The notes beneath the pieces are model-generated. The model was not told the origin of the DNA. It saw only the letters and a list, made by a program, of their open reading frames with translations, and searched no databases. Positions 56,358-64,000 of a stretch of 64,000 nucleotides of DNA are shown piece after piece (position 1 is the first letter of the stretch; each line of letters begins with the position of its first letter). Location: NCBI GenBank assembly GCA_009920765.1, contig RFZJ01000002.1:1-64000 (forward strand). Reading direction: 5' to 3'. The translations under genes were made by a program, and so were the position numbers. The DNA comes from Planctomycetota bacterium (lineage in GTDB: Bacteria > Planctomycetota > Planctomycetia > Gemmatales > Gemmataceae).

Positions 56358-56882
56358 ATGCAAAACAGTATACATTTTATTCTACTTATTCTTCCGAGTT
56401 TAATGCTGAATGAAAATGGGGCATTACTAAATAAAAAAGTACCACCTTATACCATGTTGGTGGCCTCCGGTCCTGAAAGAGGGAAGTTACATTGTTATGT
56501 ATGTGAACAATGCGAAAAAGAGGGAGTGATTGTTTTCACCAAGAAAATGTCTGATGGGTTATCCAAAGTTGCTGTGTTAATTGAAAAGCAGTCAAAGGCT
56601 AACTCAGAATTTAAGGGCTGGCTAACTTTAATAAGCGAAGACACAACTCAAGATGCTCCCTTATTGAAATGGGCTAACGAGCATAACTTGGTGGGTACTC
56701 CGGTAGGCCGATTTGAATACAATCCTGGTCCGCCTGCATACCGGTTATCCTCAGATTCAGTTACAGAAGTTTTTGTTTTCAAGGCAGGAAAAGTTTTGCA
56801 TGTATTAAAGGCAAAAGATGAGGCAGAAGTTGAAAAGTTGCCTACTAAATTGGAAGAGATTCTTAAAAAGTCAAAAAACTAA
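56358..56882 (+). CDS. Exported thioredoxin-fold-like protein with CxxCxxC
   Basis: The 174-residue protein has a signal-like N-terminus (MQNSIHFILLILPSLMLN). A thioredoxin-like arrangement of strands and helices follows, with the cysteine cluster CYVCEQC where a redox motif would be (about 46-52). The rest includes LIEKQSKANSEFKGWLTLIS and VTEVFVFKAGKVLHVLKAKD. The triple-Cys spacing is not the usual CxxC followed by cis-Pro, so activity is uncertain; it may bind metal. ATG 56358 has AAGGGG upstream; a TTG six codons earlier is the alternative. Confidence 0.55.
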   Translation: MQNSIHFILLILPSLMLNENGALLNKKVPPYTMLVASGPERGKLHCYVCEQCEKEGVIVFTKKMSDGLSKVAVLIEKQSKANSEFKGWLTLISEDTTQDAPLLKWANEHNLVGTPVGRFEYNPGPPAYRLSSDSVTEVFVFKAGKVLHVLKAKDEAEVEKLPTKLEEILKKSKN

Positions 56883-56905
56883 TTTTTCTCCATCGAAGTT
56901 AAACT

Positions 56906-58549
56906 TTATCGCACTCTGGCTTGAAAACGGATGATGCCATATTCTTTTGGCATTAATTTTCCTGTGATCTCCCAGTGCAAAACCAAAGATCCAGATTCGT
57001 TTTTTTGAATGGTAAAAACTGCATCGCGATCGGATACCGCACTGCTTGGAACATATTCAAGCCTTGTTGCAAGGCTGTCAGTAACTGCAATATCTGACAT
57101 AGGCTTGCTTCCCAGATTAGTATAGCGAAGAGTAAAGGTGACGATTTCTCCAACCTTGGCCGTGGGTTTATCAGCTAATTTTAACAAGGAAAGTGGCTTA
57201 TCGGTTTCTATTTCCCGAGCTTCGTCTTCGGTAATTACAATTTCACGAGTTTGAACATTTGCTTTAACCACTTCTGCACCAGTTTCAATTCGGGCAACTA
57301 CGCTGGTTCCTTGGATACTATCATTTTCTCTCAGGCCCAGGGATGAAGAAAATCTTTTTACATTCTCAGTTTGCCGTTTAATTGCAACTTTTTGTTTGTC
57401 TCTGGCGCTCATTGTTGATTCAGAATTAATTGATTCTCTGATCAGAAGATCAAGAGTTTGTGCCCTTAATATTTCCAGCCGATGAATTTCCCCCAATGCC
57501 ATAAGGTTTTCGGTTCCCTTTAGCCTTTGGTCGCCCTTGAAACTATTGAGGTGATTCATGGCCCTTGCCTGAAGACTTGGGGTTGTGGTGCGATACTGGC
57601 TATCGGTGATGGTTGCTTTATGTAGGTTAAAAGTCTGCACCGAATTTACATTGGCCCATACGGTTTCCTGTGCAAGTATTGCAAATCTAGGTGCGGAAAG
57701 GATAACACGGTTGGATCGCGCTATTCTTTTTTTGCCGCTGATATCAGTGTACTCGGCAATGGTGTCTTCAGGGTTCACGCCCTGAAGAGTACCCTGATTA
57801 TCATAACCAGCCTTTGGCAATTGATCGCCACCATCATAAATAAGTTCTGCTTTGGAAAATCGGGGGCCAAGCTTGGGGTCAAAAAAAGCGGAAGATTCGC
57901 ATGGTATTATGGGGGGAAACCTAGGGACTGGCAGGTACTTTTCGCCCTCGAGTTGTACAGTTCCGGGAATTGAATTAGCTTGTAATTCCTGTTCGCTTAT
58001 GGTTTTTCCACCCATGCGGAAAATCACCATCACCCGGCCTCGATTTCTGGCATCTTGAACCAGATTTGAATCAGCAGGAACATATGACTCAATAGGGTTT
58101 TCAATCGTAGTGGTTACTGATTCTGCTTTTTCTGAATCTTCGAGGTAGATTACTTTAGTGATCAAGTTACCCTTGAGAGCAGATTCAATTTCAAGCCGAT
58201 GAATTCTTATCGGTGCAGGAAAATTTAAAGGATTTGCAACCTTTGGCATTTGCAAACTACCCCTTACTTCCAGAGTCGGATAGAGTTCAGCTTCTGGATT
58301 TCCGGGAATATGATTCATTTTGATGCGATATACATAACCCGGCCTCATGCCTACCATTTGCTTTTCAGGTAGTGAATATTGCCTGTTATTACCAGGATAA
58401 ATTGTAGTTTTTATGCCTTCCGGTGCTATGAAATTTAACCATAGCACTGGTGACTGGCCAATGTTTGGCCCCATTACCATTTGCTGTGAGAAAGTTAGTT
58501 GGCTGACCAGAAAGACGCATATCAGAGAGATTGTGTATTTGTGAAGCAT
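56906..58549 (-). CDS. Secreted protein with shared planctomycete-type domain and C-terminal DUF11
   Basis: The 547-residue protein has a signal peptide (MLHKYTISLICVFLVSQLTF). A domain of about 150 residues (about 30-185) contains GYVYRIKMNHIPGNPEAELY and GNLITKVIYLEDSEKA. A Gly/Asn-poor middle region and a DUF11 domain (about 455-545: KVGEIVTFTLRYTNLGSKPM) close it. DUF11 repeats occur in large surface proteins and in adhesins. The N-terminal domain is similar to that of the adjacent 58661-60235 protein. GAGG precedes the ATG. Function unknown; probably envelope or surface. Confidence 0.65.
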   Translation of the reverse strand: MLHKYTISLICVFLVSQLTFSQQMVMGPNIGQSPVLWLNFIAPEGIKTTIYPGNNRQYSLPEKQMVGMRPGYVYRIKMNHIPGNPEAELYPTLEVRGSLQMPKVANPLNFPAPIRIHRLEIESALKGNLITKVIYLEDSEKAESVTTTIENPIESYVPADSNLVQDARNRGRVMVIFRMGGKTISEQELQANSIPGTVQLEGEKYLPVPRFPPIIPCESSAFFDPKLGPRFSKAELIYDGGDQLPKAGYDNQGTLQGVNPEDTIAEYTDISGKKRIARSNRVILSAPRFAILAQETVWANVNSVQTFNLHKATITDSQYRTTTPSLQARAMNHLNSFKGDQRLKGTENLMALGEIHRLEILRAQTLDLLIRESINSESTMSARDKQKVAIKRQTENVKRFSSSLGLRENDSIQGTSVVARIETGAEVVKANVQTREIVITEDEAREIETDKPLSLLKLADKPTAKVGEIVTFTLRYTNLGSKPMSDIAVTDSLATRLEYVPSSAVSDRDAVFTIQKNESGSLVLHWEITGKLMPKEYGIIRFQARVR

Positions 58550-58608
58550 CGATAAGCCTCATGGAACTTTTGCCAAATCTTCTTCTTAAACAAGAAGGTA
58601 ACCAAAAG

Positions 58609-58643
58609 GCCGGCGCTCGAGGATTGATGCCCCGACCGCCGGC
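58609..58643 (-). terminator. Putative terminator after the 58661 gene
   Basis: GCCGGCG (58609-58615) pairs with CGCCGGC (58637-58643). On the minus strand it is followed by CTTTTGG, a short T tract. The loop is long, so confidence is moderate. Confidence 0.5.
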
Positions 58644-58660
58644 GTTAGTTTTTCTAAATT

Positions 58661-60235
58661 CTATTTGTTTACAAAGGGCGGGATTATTGATTGTGGTACT
58701 CCACTTTTAATTTCTGGAACCTTGGTAGTGATTCCGTTATTTCCCGGAACAATCTCTAATCCTGTTGGAGGCAGAGTTCCTGTTGAAGGAAGCGTTTCCT
58801 TTTTAAGAATTATGGTTGTTTCTTCATTATTACCCTGATCCTTGGTTACCCCAGGAACCTCCTTGATACTGGTGGAAGGAAGTGAGCTTGGAGAAGGCAG
58901 AGTTTTTGGAGCATTGGATGGTACACTTGGAAGATTAAGTGGTGCACCAGGCATTATCTGAATGTTTGGCATTCTTTCCATGCCTTGTTGGATTTGTTGG
59001 CTGGGCATTGGCCCTGGGCCTGTTATGCCATAGGGAACCATTCGGCCCATGCCTGCACCGCCCTGAATCATTCCTTGTGGGGGAACTGGCATCCTCAAGC
59101 CGCCTCCGGGGGGTGCATCCATTGCAGGGGTGTTTGGTGCTTCCAAATCGATGTTACCTAGTCTTACGATCAAGAGAATGCTACCCCTTCGTTGAGCTTC
59201 AGCGATTGGATCAACACCCGGTTCAAGTCTGGAAGATACAACCTCATCCAAGCCACCTGCGGTTGCAAGGTCTTGGAATTGTGGATCTGGAAGATAAACA
59301 ACTTTGACCACAAAATTACCTGCTGCAACTTGTTGGAAATCTTCTTCCGTAAAGCTGACTGGTACCGAGCTATGTGCTAGGAAGGTGTTGGTTTTGCCCG
59401 TGCTTGGCACAACTTCCAAGGTTGGGTAAAGTTCTACACCAGGGCGATTAGGGATTTCGCTTAGTTTCAGGCGGTAAATTGCCGCTTGAAGGAAGTTGTA
59501 TCGACCAGGGGATTCAAGATATTGGGAGTTAAATCCAGGTCGACCGTCCGAACCGGGGGCGAACCAAGAAATTTTCATGCCAGCAGGTTCAACAAACCTA
59601 ACTTCAGTTCTTTGTACTGGAATCGGAGCTGTTGGTGCTCCACCGCCTGTGAGTGCGCCCATTGCGTTTACTGCTCCAGGCATGTTGGCTGGTGCTCCAC
59701 CCATCATCCCACCATGTCCACCCATCATTCCACCATGTCCAGCCATTGGCATACCAAGATTTGCCAGTGTCAAGCCTGAGCTATTTCCGCCAGGCATTCC
59801 AGGCATTCCACCGGGCATCCCGGGCATTGCTGGCATTCCAGGAGGTGAAACCATCCCGCCGGGTATCATGGCGCCTGGAGGCATACCAGCCATTGCTTGT
59901 TGCATAGGGTTTTGCGAGGCAGGTATTCTGCCTGGTTTAAATGATGCTTGTTGCACCATCGAAAGAGGAACGCTGTTGGCAATCATTGCCTTTGCAGCAG
60001 CTTCTCCAGAGATCGGGGTTGATTTGTAAGGGCCGGTTACTGGCACAGGTGCACCCCATGGGCCCTGAACCCCAGGTATTGATTGAGCGGTGTAAGCTCC
60101 CCGGCCAATACTATCCTGTGAGGCCGGATTAAGATCAGCATGGCGTTGAGCCATAAAACTACCGCCGCTGTTTTCGGTTGTTACGCAACCACTCAGAGTT
60201 GCCAGCGTCAGAATACTTCCATAGATCCGCTTCAT
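58661..60235 (-). CDS. Met/Gly/Pro-rich secreted lipoprotein, paralogue of the DUF11 gene product
   Basis: The 524-residue protein has a lipoprotein-like signal (MKRIYGSILTLATLSGC, lipobox LSGC). A low-complexity region with repeated GMP/GGM motifs (about residues 117-180) includes a tandem GGMMGGHG duplication. The same roughly 150-residue domain as the 56906-58549 protein follows (about 215-370: YNFLQAAIYRLKLSEIPNRP, GNFVVKVVYLPDPQFQD), with a Pro-rich tail. I take the pair as tandem paralogues. AGGGGG lies six bases before ATG 60235. Function unknown; probably a surface or envelope protein. Confidence 0.65.
   Translation of the reverse strand: MKRIYGSILTLATLSGCVTTENSGGSFMAQRHADLNPASQDSIGRGAYTAQSIPGVQGPWGAPVPVTGPYKSTPISGEAAAKAMIANSVPLSMVQQASFKPGRIPASQNPMQQAMAGMPPGAMIPGGMVSPPGMPAMPGMPGGMPGMPGGNSSGLTLANLGMPMAGHGGMMGGHGGMMGGAPANMPGAVNAMGALTGGGAPTAPIPVQRTEVRFVEPAGMKISWFAPGSDGRPGFNSQYLESPGRYNFLQAAIYRLKLSEIPNRPGVELYPTLEVVPSTGKTNTFLAHSSVPVSFTEEDFQQVAAGNFVVKVVYLPDPQFQDLATAGGLDEVVSSRLEPGVDPIAEAQRRGSILLIVRLGNIDLEAPNTPAMDAPPGGGLRMPVPPQGMIQGGAGMGRMVPYGITGPGPMPSQQIQQGMERMPNIQIMPGAPLNLPSVPSNAPKTLPSPSSLPSTSIKEVPGVTKDQGNNEETTIILKKETLPSTGTLPPTGLEIVPGNNGITTKVPEIKSGVPQSIIPPFVNK
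59700..59741. repeat. 21-nt tandem repeat inside the Met/Gly-rich gene
   Basis: Two 21-base units (59700-59720 and 59721-59741) differ at one base and encode the repeated GGHGGMM motif on the minus strand. This is coding low-complexity sequence, not CRISPR. Confidence 0.85.
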
Positions 60236-60623
60236 GCCAACCCCCTATACAATCCTTGAACTGGGTAATACTTCTTGAAAACATTTCAAGTTTGGTTAGG
60301 GCACAAAGCCCTCGCCTAAAAATTAATAGAACTCGCTCTAATTAATTCATCGGCAAATGAGAGTCATTACTTTCAATAAAATCAGTAAATATTTCCCCAA
60401 TTCCCTTTTCAGAATTATTGTTAAATCTAGACCGTTAAATTGGGGCGACTGGGTTAACAGAAAAAAGGGTTTTGTAAGAAAACCTATGTAAATCATCAAT
60501 CGCTATGTCGAAATAGGGGCATTCGTCTTAGCTTCGTTAAAATTTTTCTTTGGTTTTTAACCAATGTCTTGCAATTTAGGTAAGATTAACTTTGTTATTT
60601 CTAAGTTTGGGATTCCGCCGCCC
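60236..60623. other. Divergent intergenic region
   Basis: About 390 bases lie between the minus-strand Met/Gly-rich gene and recD2. The stretch is AT-rich and must hold both promoters. I see a short GGGC/GCCC hairpin near 60298-60312, no ORF with support, no tRNA and no riboswitch-like pattern. Confidence 0.4.
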
Positions 60624-62789
60624 ATGAATGAAATTGTGTCTGGGGTCATAGAACGAGTTACTTTTCATAATCCAGAAAATGGCTTTGCTGTTCTAAAAGT
60701 GCATGTTCGTGGAAAAATCGGCCTGGTAACAGTAATTGGAAATCTGCCTTCCGTTAATGCCGGGGAATTTCTCGAAGGCGAGGGAGTCTGGATTCAAGAT
60801 CGTGACCACGGTCCTCAATTTAAAGCAGCAGCTTTGCGTTGTTCTCCTCCCCACTCTCTTGCAGGGATTGAAAAATATTTAGGGTCAGGCCTAATCAAGG
60901 GTATTGGTCCCAGCTATGCCCAAAAAATCGTAGCCGTTTTTGGTCTCAAAACACTTCAAATCATTGATGAGTCTCCTAGCTTTCTCAAGCAAATTAAAGG
61001 GCTGGGGCCAAAACGCATCGAGCTTATTCGCCAAAGTTGGAAAGAAAATAAAACCATTCGAGATATTATGGTTTTTTTGCAATCGTATGGCATAGGTACC
61101 GCAAGGGCGTTCAGAATTTTTAAAATCTATGGTCAGGAAGCTGTCACCCTTATTCGTGAAAACCCGTACCGATTGGCAAAAGATATTCGAGGCGTGGGAT
61201 TTCAAACCGCTGATGAGCTTGCCCAGAAATTAGGAATCAATCCCCACGGACTTGAAAGAGCCAGGGCTGCAATCTACTACTCGTTGGAGAGACTTGCAAA
61301 TGAAGGGCATGTTGGCGTACCCGAAGAAGAATTGATTGATCATGCGATTCAACTTACGACTATACCCACATCGATTATTCAAGAAGCGCTTGCATCGGAG
61401 GTTGAATCGGGGGTTGTAATCATTGATTCGGTTTATGGTTCCAGGTGGGCTTTTTCAAAAACTTTATATACTGCGGAGAAAAGCCTGGCTGCAAACCTGC
61501 TTAAATTATCAACCGGAGCACATCCGCTGCACTCCAAAAACTGCGATGGTGAAATAAAAAACATCCTTGCAAAAAGCGGTCTAGAGCTTGATGAGCAACA
61601 ATTGCAGGCTGTTCAGATGGCCTCTTCCAAAAAGATTCTAATTTTAACGGGAGGCCCGGGTGTTGGTAAAACTACAATTATTCGATTGATTCTAGATCTT
61701 TTTGAGAAATTCGGAAAAACTTGTATCCTATGTGCCCCCACAGGGCGTGCTGCTAGAAGAATTGCTGAAAGCACAGGCAGAGAGGCAAAAACCATTCATC
61801 GCACTTTAGAGTTCGATGCCTCCATCGGCGGATTCAGGCGCGATCCTTCCCAACCATTGGAATCTAATCTCGTTGTAGTTGATGAGACCTCGATGGTCGA
61901 TACCGTGCTAATGCATCACCTTATACGGGCTGTTCCCGCCCATGCATGCCTTCTTTTGGTTGGTGATGTTGATCAACTTCCCTCGGTTGGGCCGGGCAGG
62001 GTTCTTTCAGATATGATTGATTCGCGAATGTTCAGTACCATCAGGTTGACCAAAATTTTTCGTCAGGCGGGCCGAAGCTTCATTGTTCGGGCTGCCCATT
62101 CTGTGTTACATGGCGAATTCCCTTCCGCTGCTCCAAACGCAGAGGGGGATTTCTTTTTTGTTGAGTCTGAGGCCCCGGCTCAGGTTTCAGAAAAAGTTCT
62201 TACAATGGTGCATGACCGAATTCCTAGGAAATTTAATTTCGATCCCATGAAAGATATTCAAGTTCTTACACCTATGAATCGCACAGAATTGGGAGCAGGG
62301 GAGTTTAATAAAAAAATGCAGGATTTGTTGAATCCTCTTGCAGGTAGAATTGAAATTGAAAGGTTTGGTACAAAATTCCGCAGTGGCGATAAAGTTATTC
62401 AATTGCAAAATAATTACCAGAAAGAAGTCTTTAATGGTGATGTTGGTTTCATCCAGGATATCAATGAATCAGAGAAGGAACTTACAGTTGATTTTGAAGG
62501 TCGCTTGGTAGTTTATGATTTTGGTGAACTTGATGAAATTTCGCTTGCGTATGCATTAACAATTCACAAATCGCAAGGATCTGAATACCCCGCAGTTGTG
62601 CTTCCCATACATACCCAGCACTATATGATGCTTCAAAGGAATTTGCTTTATACGGGGATAACCCGGGGTAAAAAGTTAGTTATTGTTGTTGGAACAAAAA
62701 AAGCCTTGGAAATTGCAATTTCAAGGCAGGATCATCGGAAAAGGCATACGGCCTTGGTTCAATGGCTTACTTTTGAGTATCGTTCCTGA
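60624..62789 (+). CDS. recD2: RecD2-type ATP-dependent DNA helicase
   Basis: The 721-residue SF1B helicase has an OB-like N-terminus (IVSGVIERVTFHNPENGFAV) and helix-hairpin-helix motifs (YLGSGLIKGIGPSYAQKIV and IKGLGPKRIELI). Walker A is LTGGPGVGKTTI, followed by LVVVDETSMVDT, LVGDVDQLPSVGPG, LTPMNRTELGAGEF and the final AYALTIHKSQGSEYP motif. RecD2 unwinds DNA 5' to 3' and acts outside RecBCD. ATG 60624 matches the family start, while an ATG 60 bases upstream adds an unrelated-looking leader; neither has a strong SD. Confidence 0.92.
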   Translation: MNEIVSGVIERVTFHNPENGFAVLKVHVRGKIGLVTVIGNLPSVNAGEFLEGEGVWIQDRDHGPQFKAAALRCSPPHSLAGIEKYLGSGLIKGIGPSYAQKIVAVFGLKTLQIIDESPSFLKQIKGLGPKRIELIRQSWKENKTIRDIMVFLQSYGIGTARAFRIFKIYGQEAVTLIRENPYRLAKDIRGVGFQTADELAQKLGINPHGLERARAAIYYSLERLANEGHVGVPEEELIDHAIQLTTIPTSIIQEALASEVESGVVIIDSVYGSRWAFSKTLYTAEKSLAANLLKLSTGAHPLHSKNCDGEIKNILAKSGLELDEQQLQAVQMASSKKILILTGGPGVGKTTIIRLILDLFEKFGKTCILCAPTGRAARRIAESTGREAKTIHRTLEFDASIGGFRRDPSQPLESNLVVVDETSMVDTVLMHHLIRAVPAHACLLLVGDVDQLPSVGPGRVLSDMIDSRMFSTIRLTKIFRQAGRSFIVRAAHSVLHGEFPSAAPNAEGDFFFVESEAPAQVSEKVLTMVHDRIPRKFNFDPMKDIQVLTPMNRTELGAGEFNKKMQDLLNPLAGRIEIERFGTKFRSGDKVIQLQNNYQKEVFNGDVGFIQDINESEKELTVDFEGRLVVYDFGELDEISLAYALTIHKSQGSEYPAVVLPIHTQHYMMLQRNLLYTGITRGKKLVIVVGTKKALEIAISRQDHRKRHTALVQWLTFEYRS

Positions 62790-62922
62790 TTTAAATTTGC
62801 CCATATCATCATGTATAAAAAATCAGCACATTTTAATAAACAGCTTTTAATTACTAATAGATTTAGGTTATTATTAGATATCTGTATCAAGTGTTTATTT
62901 TCAGGATTGAGTGGGGTGTTTT

Positions 62923-64000
62923 ATGACTATTAGATCCGCTTTTTCATTTTATATTATTTTACTTGCCGGTTTCTTGACTGTACAAAATTCAGCAATGGCC
63001 CAAGTTCCCCTAGAAAAAGCAGAAGCTACTTTTTCTGTTCCTGAAGGCATGGAGTTTAAAGTTTGGGCTGCTGAGCCTTTGTTTGTAAATCCCACTACAT
63101 TTGATATTGATGAAAAAGGCAGGGCTTGGGTTTGTGAAGCAGTTAACTACAGAAGGAAACTAAGAAACCAACCACCTCTTCGATCTGAGGGCGATCGAAT
63201 TGTTATCCTTATCGATTCCGATGGTGATGGTAAGGCAGACAAGGCAACCACTTTTTACCAAGCACCCCATGTGATGTCTCCCCTTGGAATTGCTGTAGCA
63301 AAAGATGCTAAAGGCCCTGGTAGAAAAGTCTTTTATTGTCAGTCTCCGGATATCATGGTGCTAGAAGATAAAGACGGTGACGACAAAGCTGATGGCCCTC
63401 CCACCAAATTACTTACAGGATTCCAAGGACTTGATCACGATCATGGTGTACATGGTATTTCAATCGGGCCTGATGGGAAATTGTATTTTTCCATAGGAGA
63501 TGCAGGTGTAAAAGATCTTCAGTCTGCCAACGGGAAAGGTAAAAAATGGTCTTCCAATAACACAGATCTTAGGGCTGGGACAGTTTGGCGCTGCGATCTT
63601 GATGGCAACAATCTTCAGCTTATCGCTCATAATTTCCGTAACAATTACATGCCTGCAGTGGATAGCTATGGCACGGTGTTTATCAGTGACAACGATGATG
63701 ATGGAAATCAACAGACACGTATTTGCTATGTAATGCCGGGTGGTAATTTTGGTTACCATCCCCGAGGGCCAGGCCAAACACATTGGCATGAAGAAGATCC
63801 GGGTATTGTTCCTAAAATCTTACGAACTTTTTTTGGCAGCCCCACTGGCATGTGCATGTATGAAGCCCAATTGCTTCCGGCCAAGTATCAGGGCCAGCCT
63901 TTGCATACTGATGCTGGTCCCCGGAACTTACGCTGCTACCATACTAAAATTGATGGTGCCGGTTTTTCTGTTGAACAAGAAAATATGATTTCCAGTACTG
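62923..64000 (+). CDS. PVC-type membrane-bound dehydrogenase / heme-binding protein, 5' part
   Basis: The reading frame starts at ATG 62923 and is still open at the window edge, giving 359 residues. A signal peptide (SFYIILLAGFLTV, cleavage after AMA) is followed by FSVPEGMEFKVWAAEPLFVN and beta-propeller blades with WVCEAVNYRRK, DSDGDGKADKATTFY and DHDHGVHGISIGPDGKLYFS. These match the glucose/sorbosone-dehydrogenase-like N-terminus of planctomycete PVC-type proteins. Such proteins often end in a CxxCH heme domain, which would lie beyond the window. GGGG precedes the ATG. It is about 130 bases after recD2. Confidence 0.8.
   Translation, partial: MTIRSAFSFYIILLAGFLTVQNSAMAQVPLEKAEATFSVPEGMEFKVWAAEPLFVNPTTFDIDEKGRAWVCEAVNYRRKLRNQPPLRSEGDRIVILIDSDGDGKADKATTFYQAPHVMSPLGIAVAKDAKGPGRKVFYCQSPDIMVLEDKDGDDKADGPPTKLLTGFQGLDHDHGVHGISIGPDGKLYFSIGDAGVKDLQSANGKGKKWSSNNTDLRAGTVWRCDLDGNNLQLIAHNFRNNYMPAVDSYGTVFISDNDDDGNQQTRICYVMPGGNFGYHPRGPGQTHWHEEDPGIVPKILRTFFGSPTGMCMYEAQLLPAKYQGQPLHTDAGPRNLRCYHTKIDGAGFSVEQENMISST

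Noticed and set aside
59700..59741. Tandem 21-nt repeat as a possible CRISPR-like array
   Set aside because: Two copies only, no spacers, in frame within a Met/Gly-rich coding region.

Overview
The window looks like a chromosomal segment of a planctomycete (phylum Planctomycetota, perhaps Gemmatales-like; the exact lineage is an inference). The grounds are a DUF1080 protein, the start of a PVC-type membrane-bound dehydrogenase, a Hanks kinase fused to an nSTAND ATPase and an FGE-like domain, greatly lengthened SecA, CstA and pyrophosphatase proteins, proline-rich lipoproteins, and a 16S rRNA gene that is terminated without a linked tRNA or 23S gene. I see no prophage, insertion sequence, CRISPR array, integron or tRNA. 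By eye the base composition leans to AT and is even throughout.

Layout. 1-1000: the 3' end of 16S rRNA and its terminator, a Trm112-like zinc protein and a small membrane protein with a possible frame break. 1.2-8.2 kb: the 1527-residue kinase/nSTAND/FGE receptor, two proline-rich lipoproteins and a putative metallopeptidase. 8.2-13.4 kb: a YjhG-type sugar-acid dehydratase, an NHS-type MFS permease and a TolC-like lipoprotein. 13.6-20.9 kb: rsmD, a CCA-adding-type enzyme, recA, an HtrA-like protease, a TIM-barrel isomerase, a secreted YHS-like protein and a c-type cytochrome. 20.9-25.2 kb: an MFS/RraA pair divergent from an M81 (MlrC) protein, a DUF486 protein and tatA. 25.4-33 kb: secreted proteins, an endonuclease/exonuclease/phosphatase lipoprotein, cstA and a membrane pyrophosphatase. 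33-43.7 kb: secA-waaA-aminotransferase, a GT2/ArnT-like fusion, an ATP-cone protein resembling a decayed anaerobic ribonucleotide reductase, and rpsT. 43.7-51.2 kb: an MMPL exporter, a phosphoesterase, apt-hisI-hisG, a GNAT, an EamA transporter and a DUF1080 protein. 51.2-56.1 kb: kdsD-kdsC followed by a 1072-residue LptC/LptA-like protein. 56-64 kb: a thioredoxin-like protein, two related secreted proteins, recD2 and a truncated dehydrogenase gene.

How the genes work together. The clearest theme is a Gram-negative outer envelope. KdsD and KdsC make KDO, WaaA attaches it to lipid A, the GT2/ArnT-like fusion may decorate a lipid-linked glycan, and the giant OstA-repeat protein occupies the place held by lptC-lptA in the E. 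coli kdsD-kdsC-lptC-lptA order. SecA, TatA, TolC-like and MMPL proteins add export functions. The most unusual proteins are the kinase/nSTAND/FGE receptor, the single-chain LptC/LptA-like protein and the ribonucleotide-reductase-like protein without visible radical chemistry.
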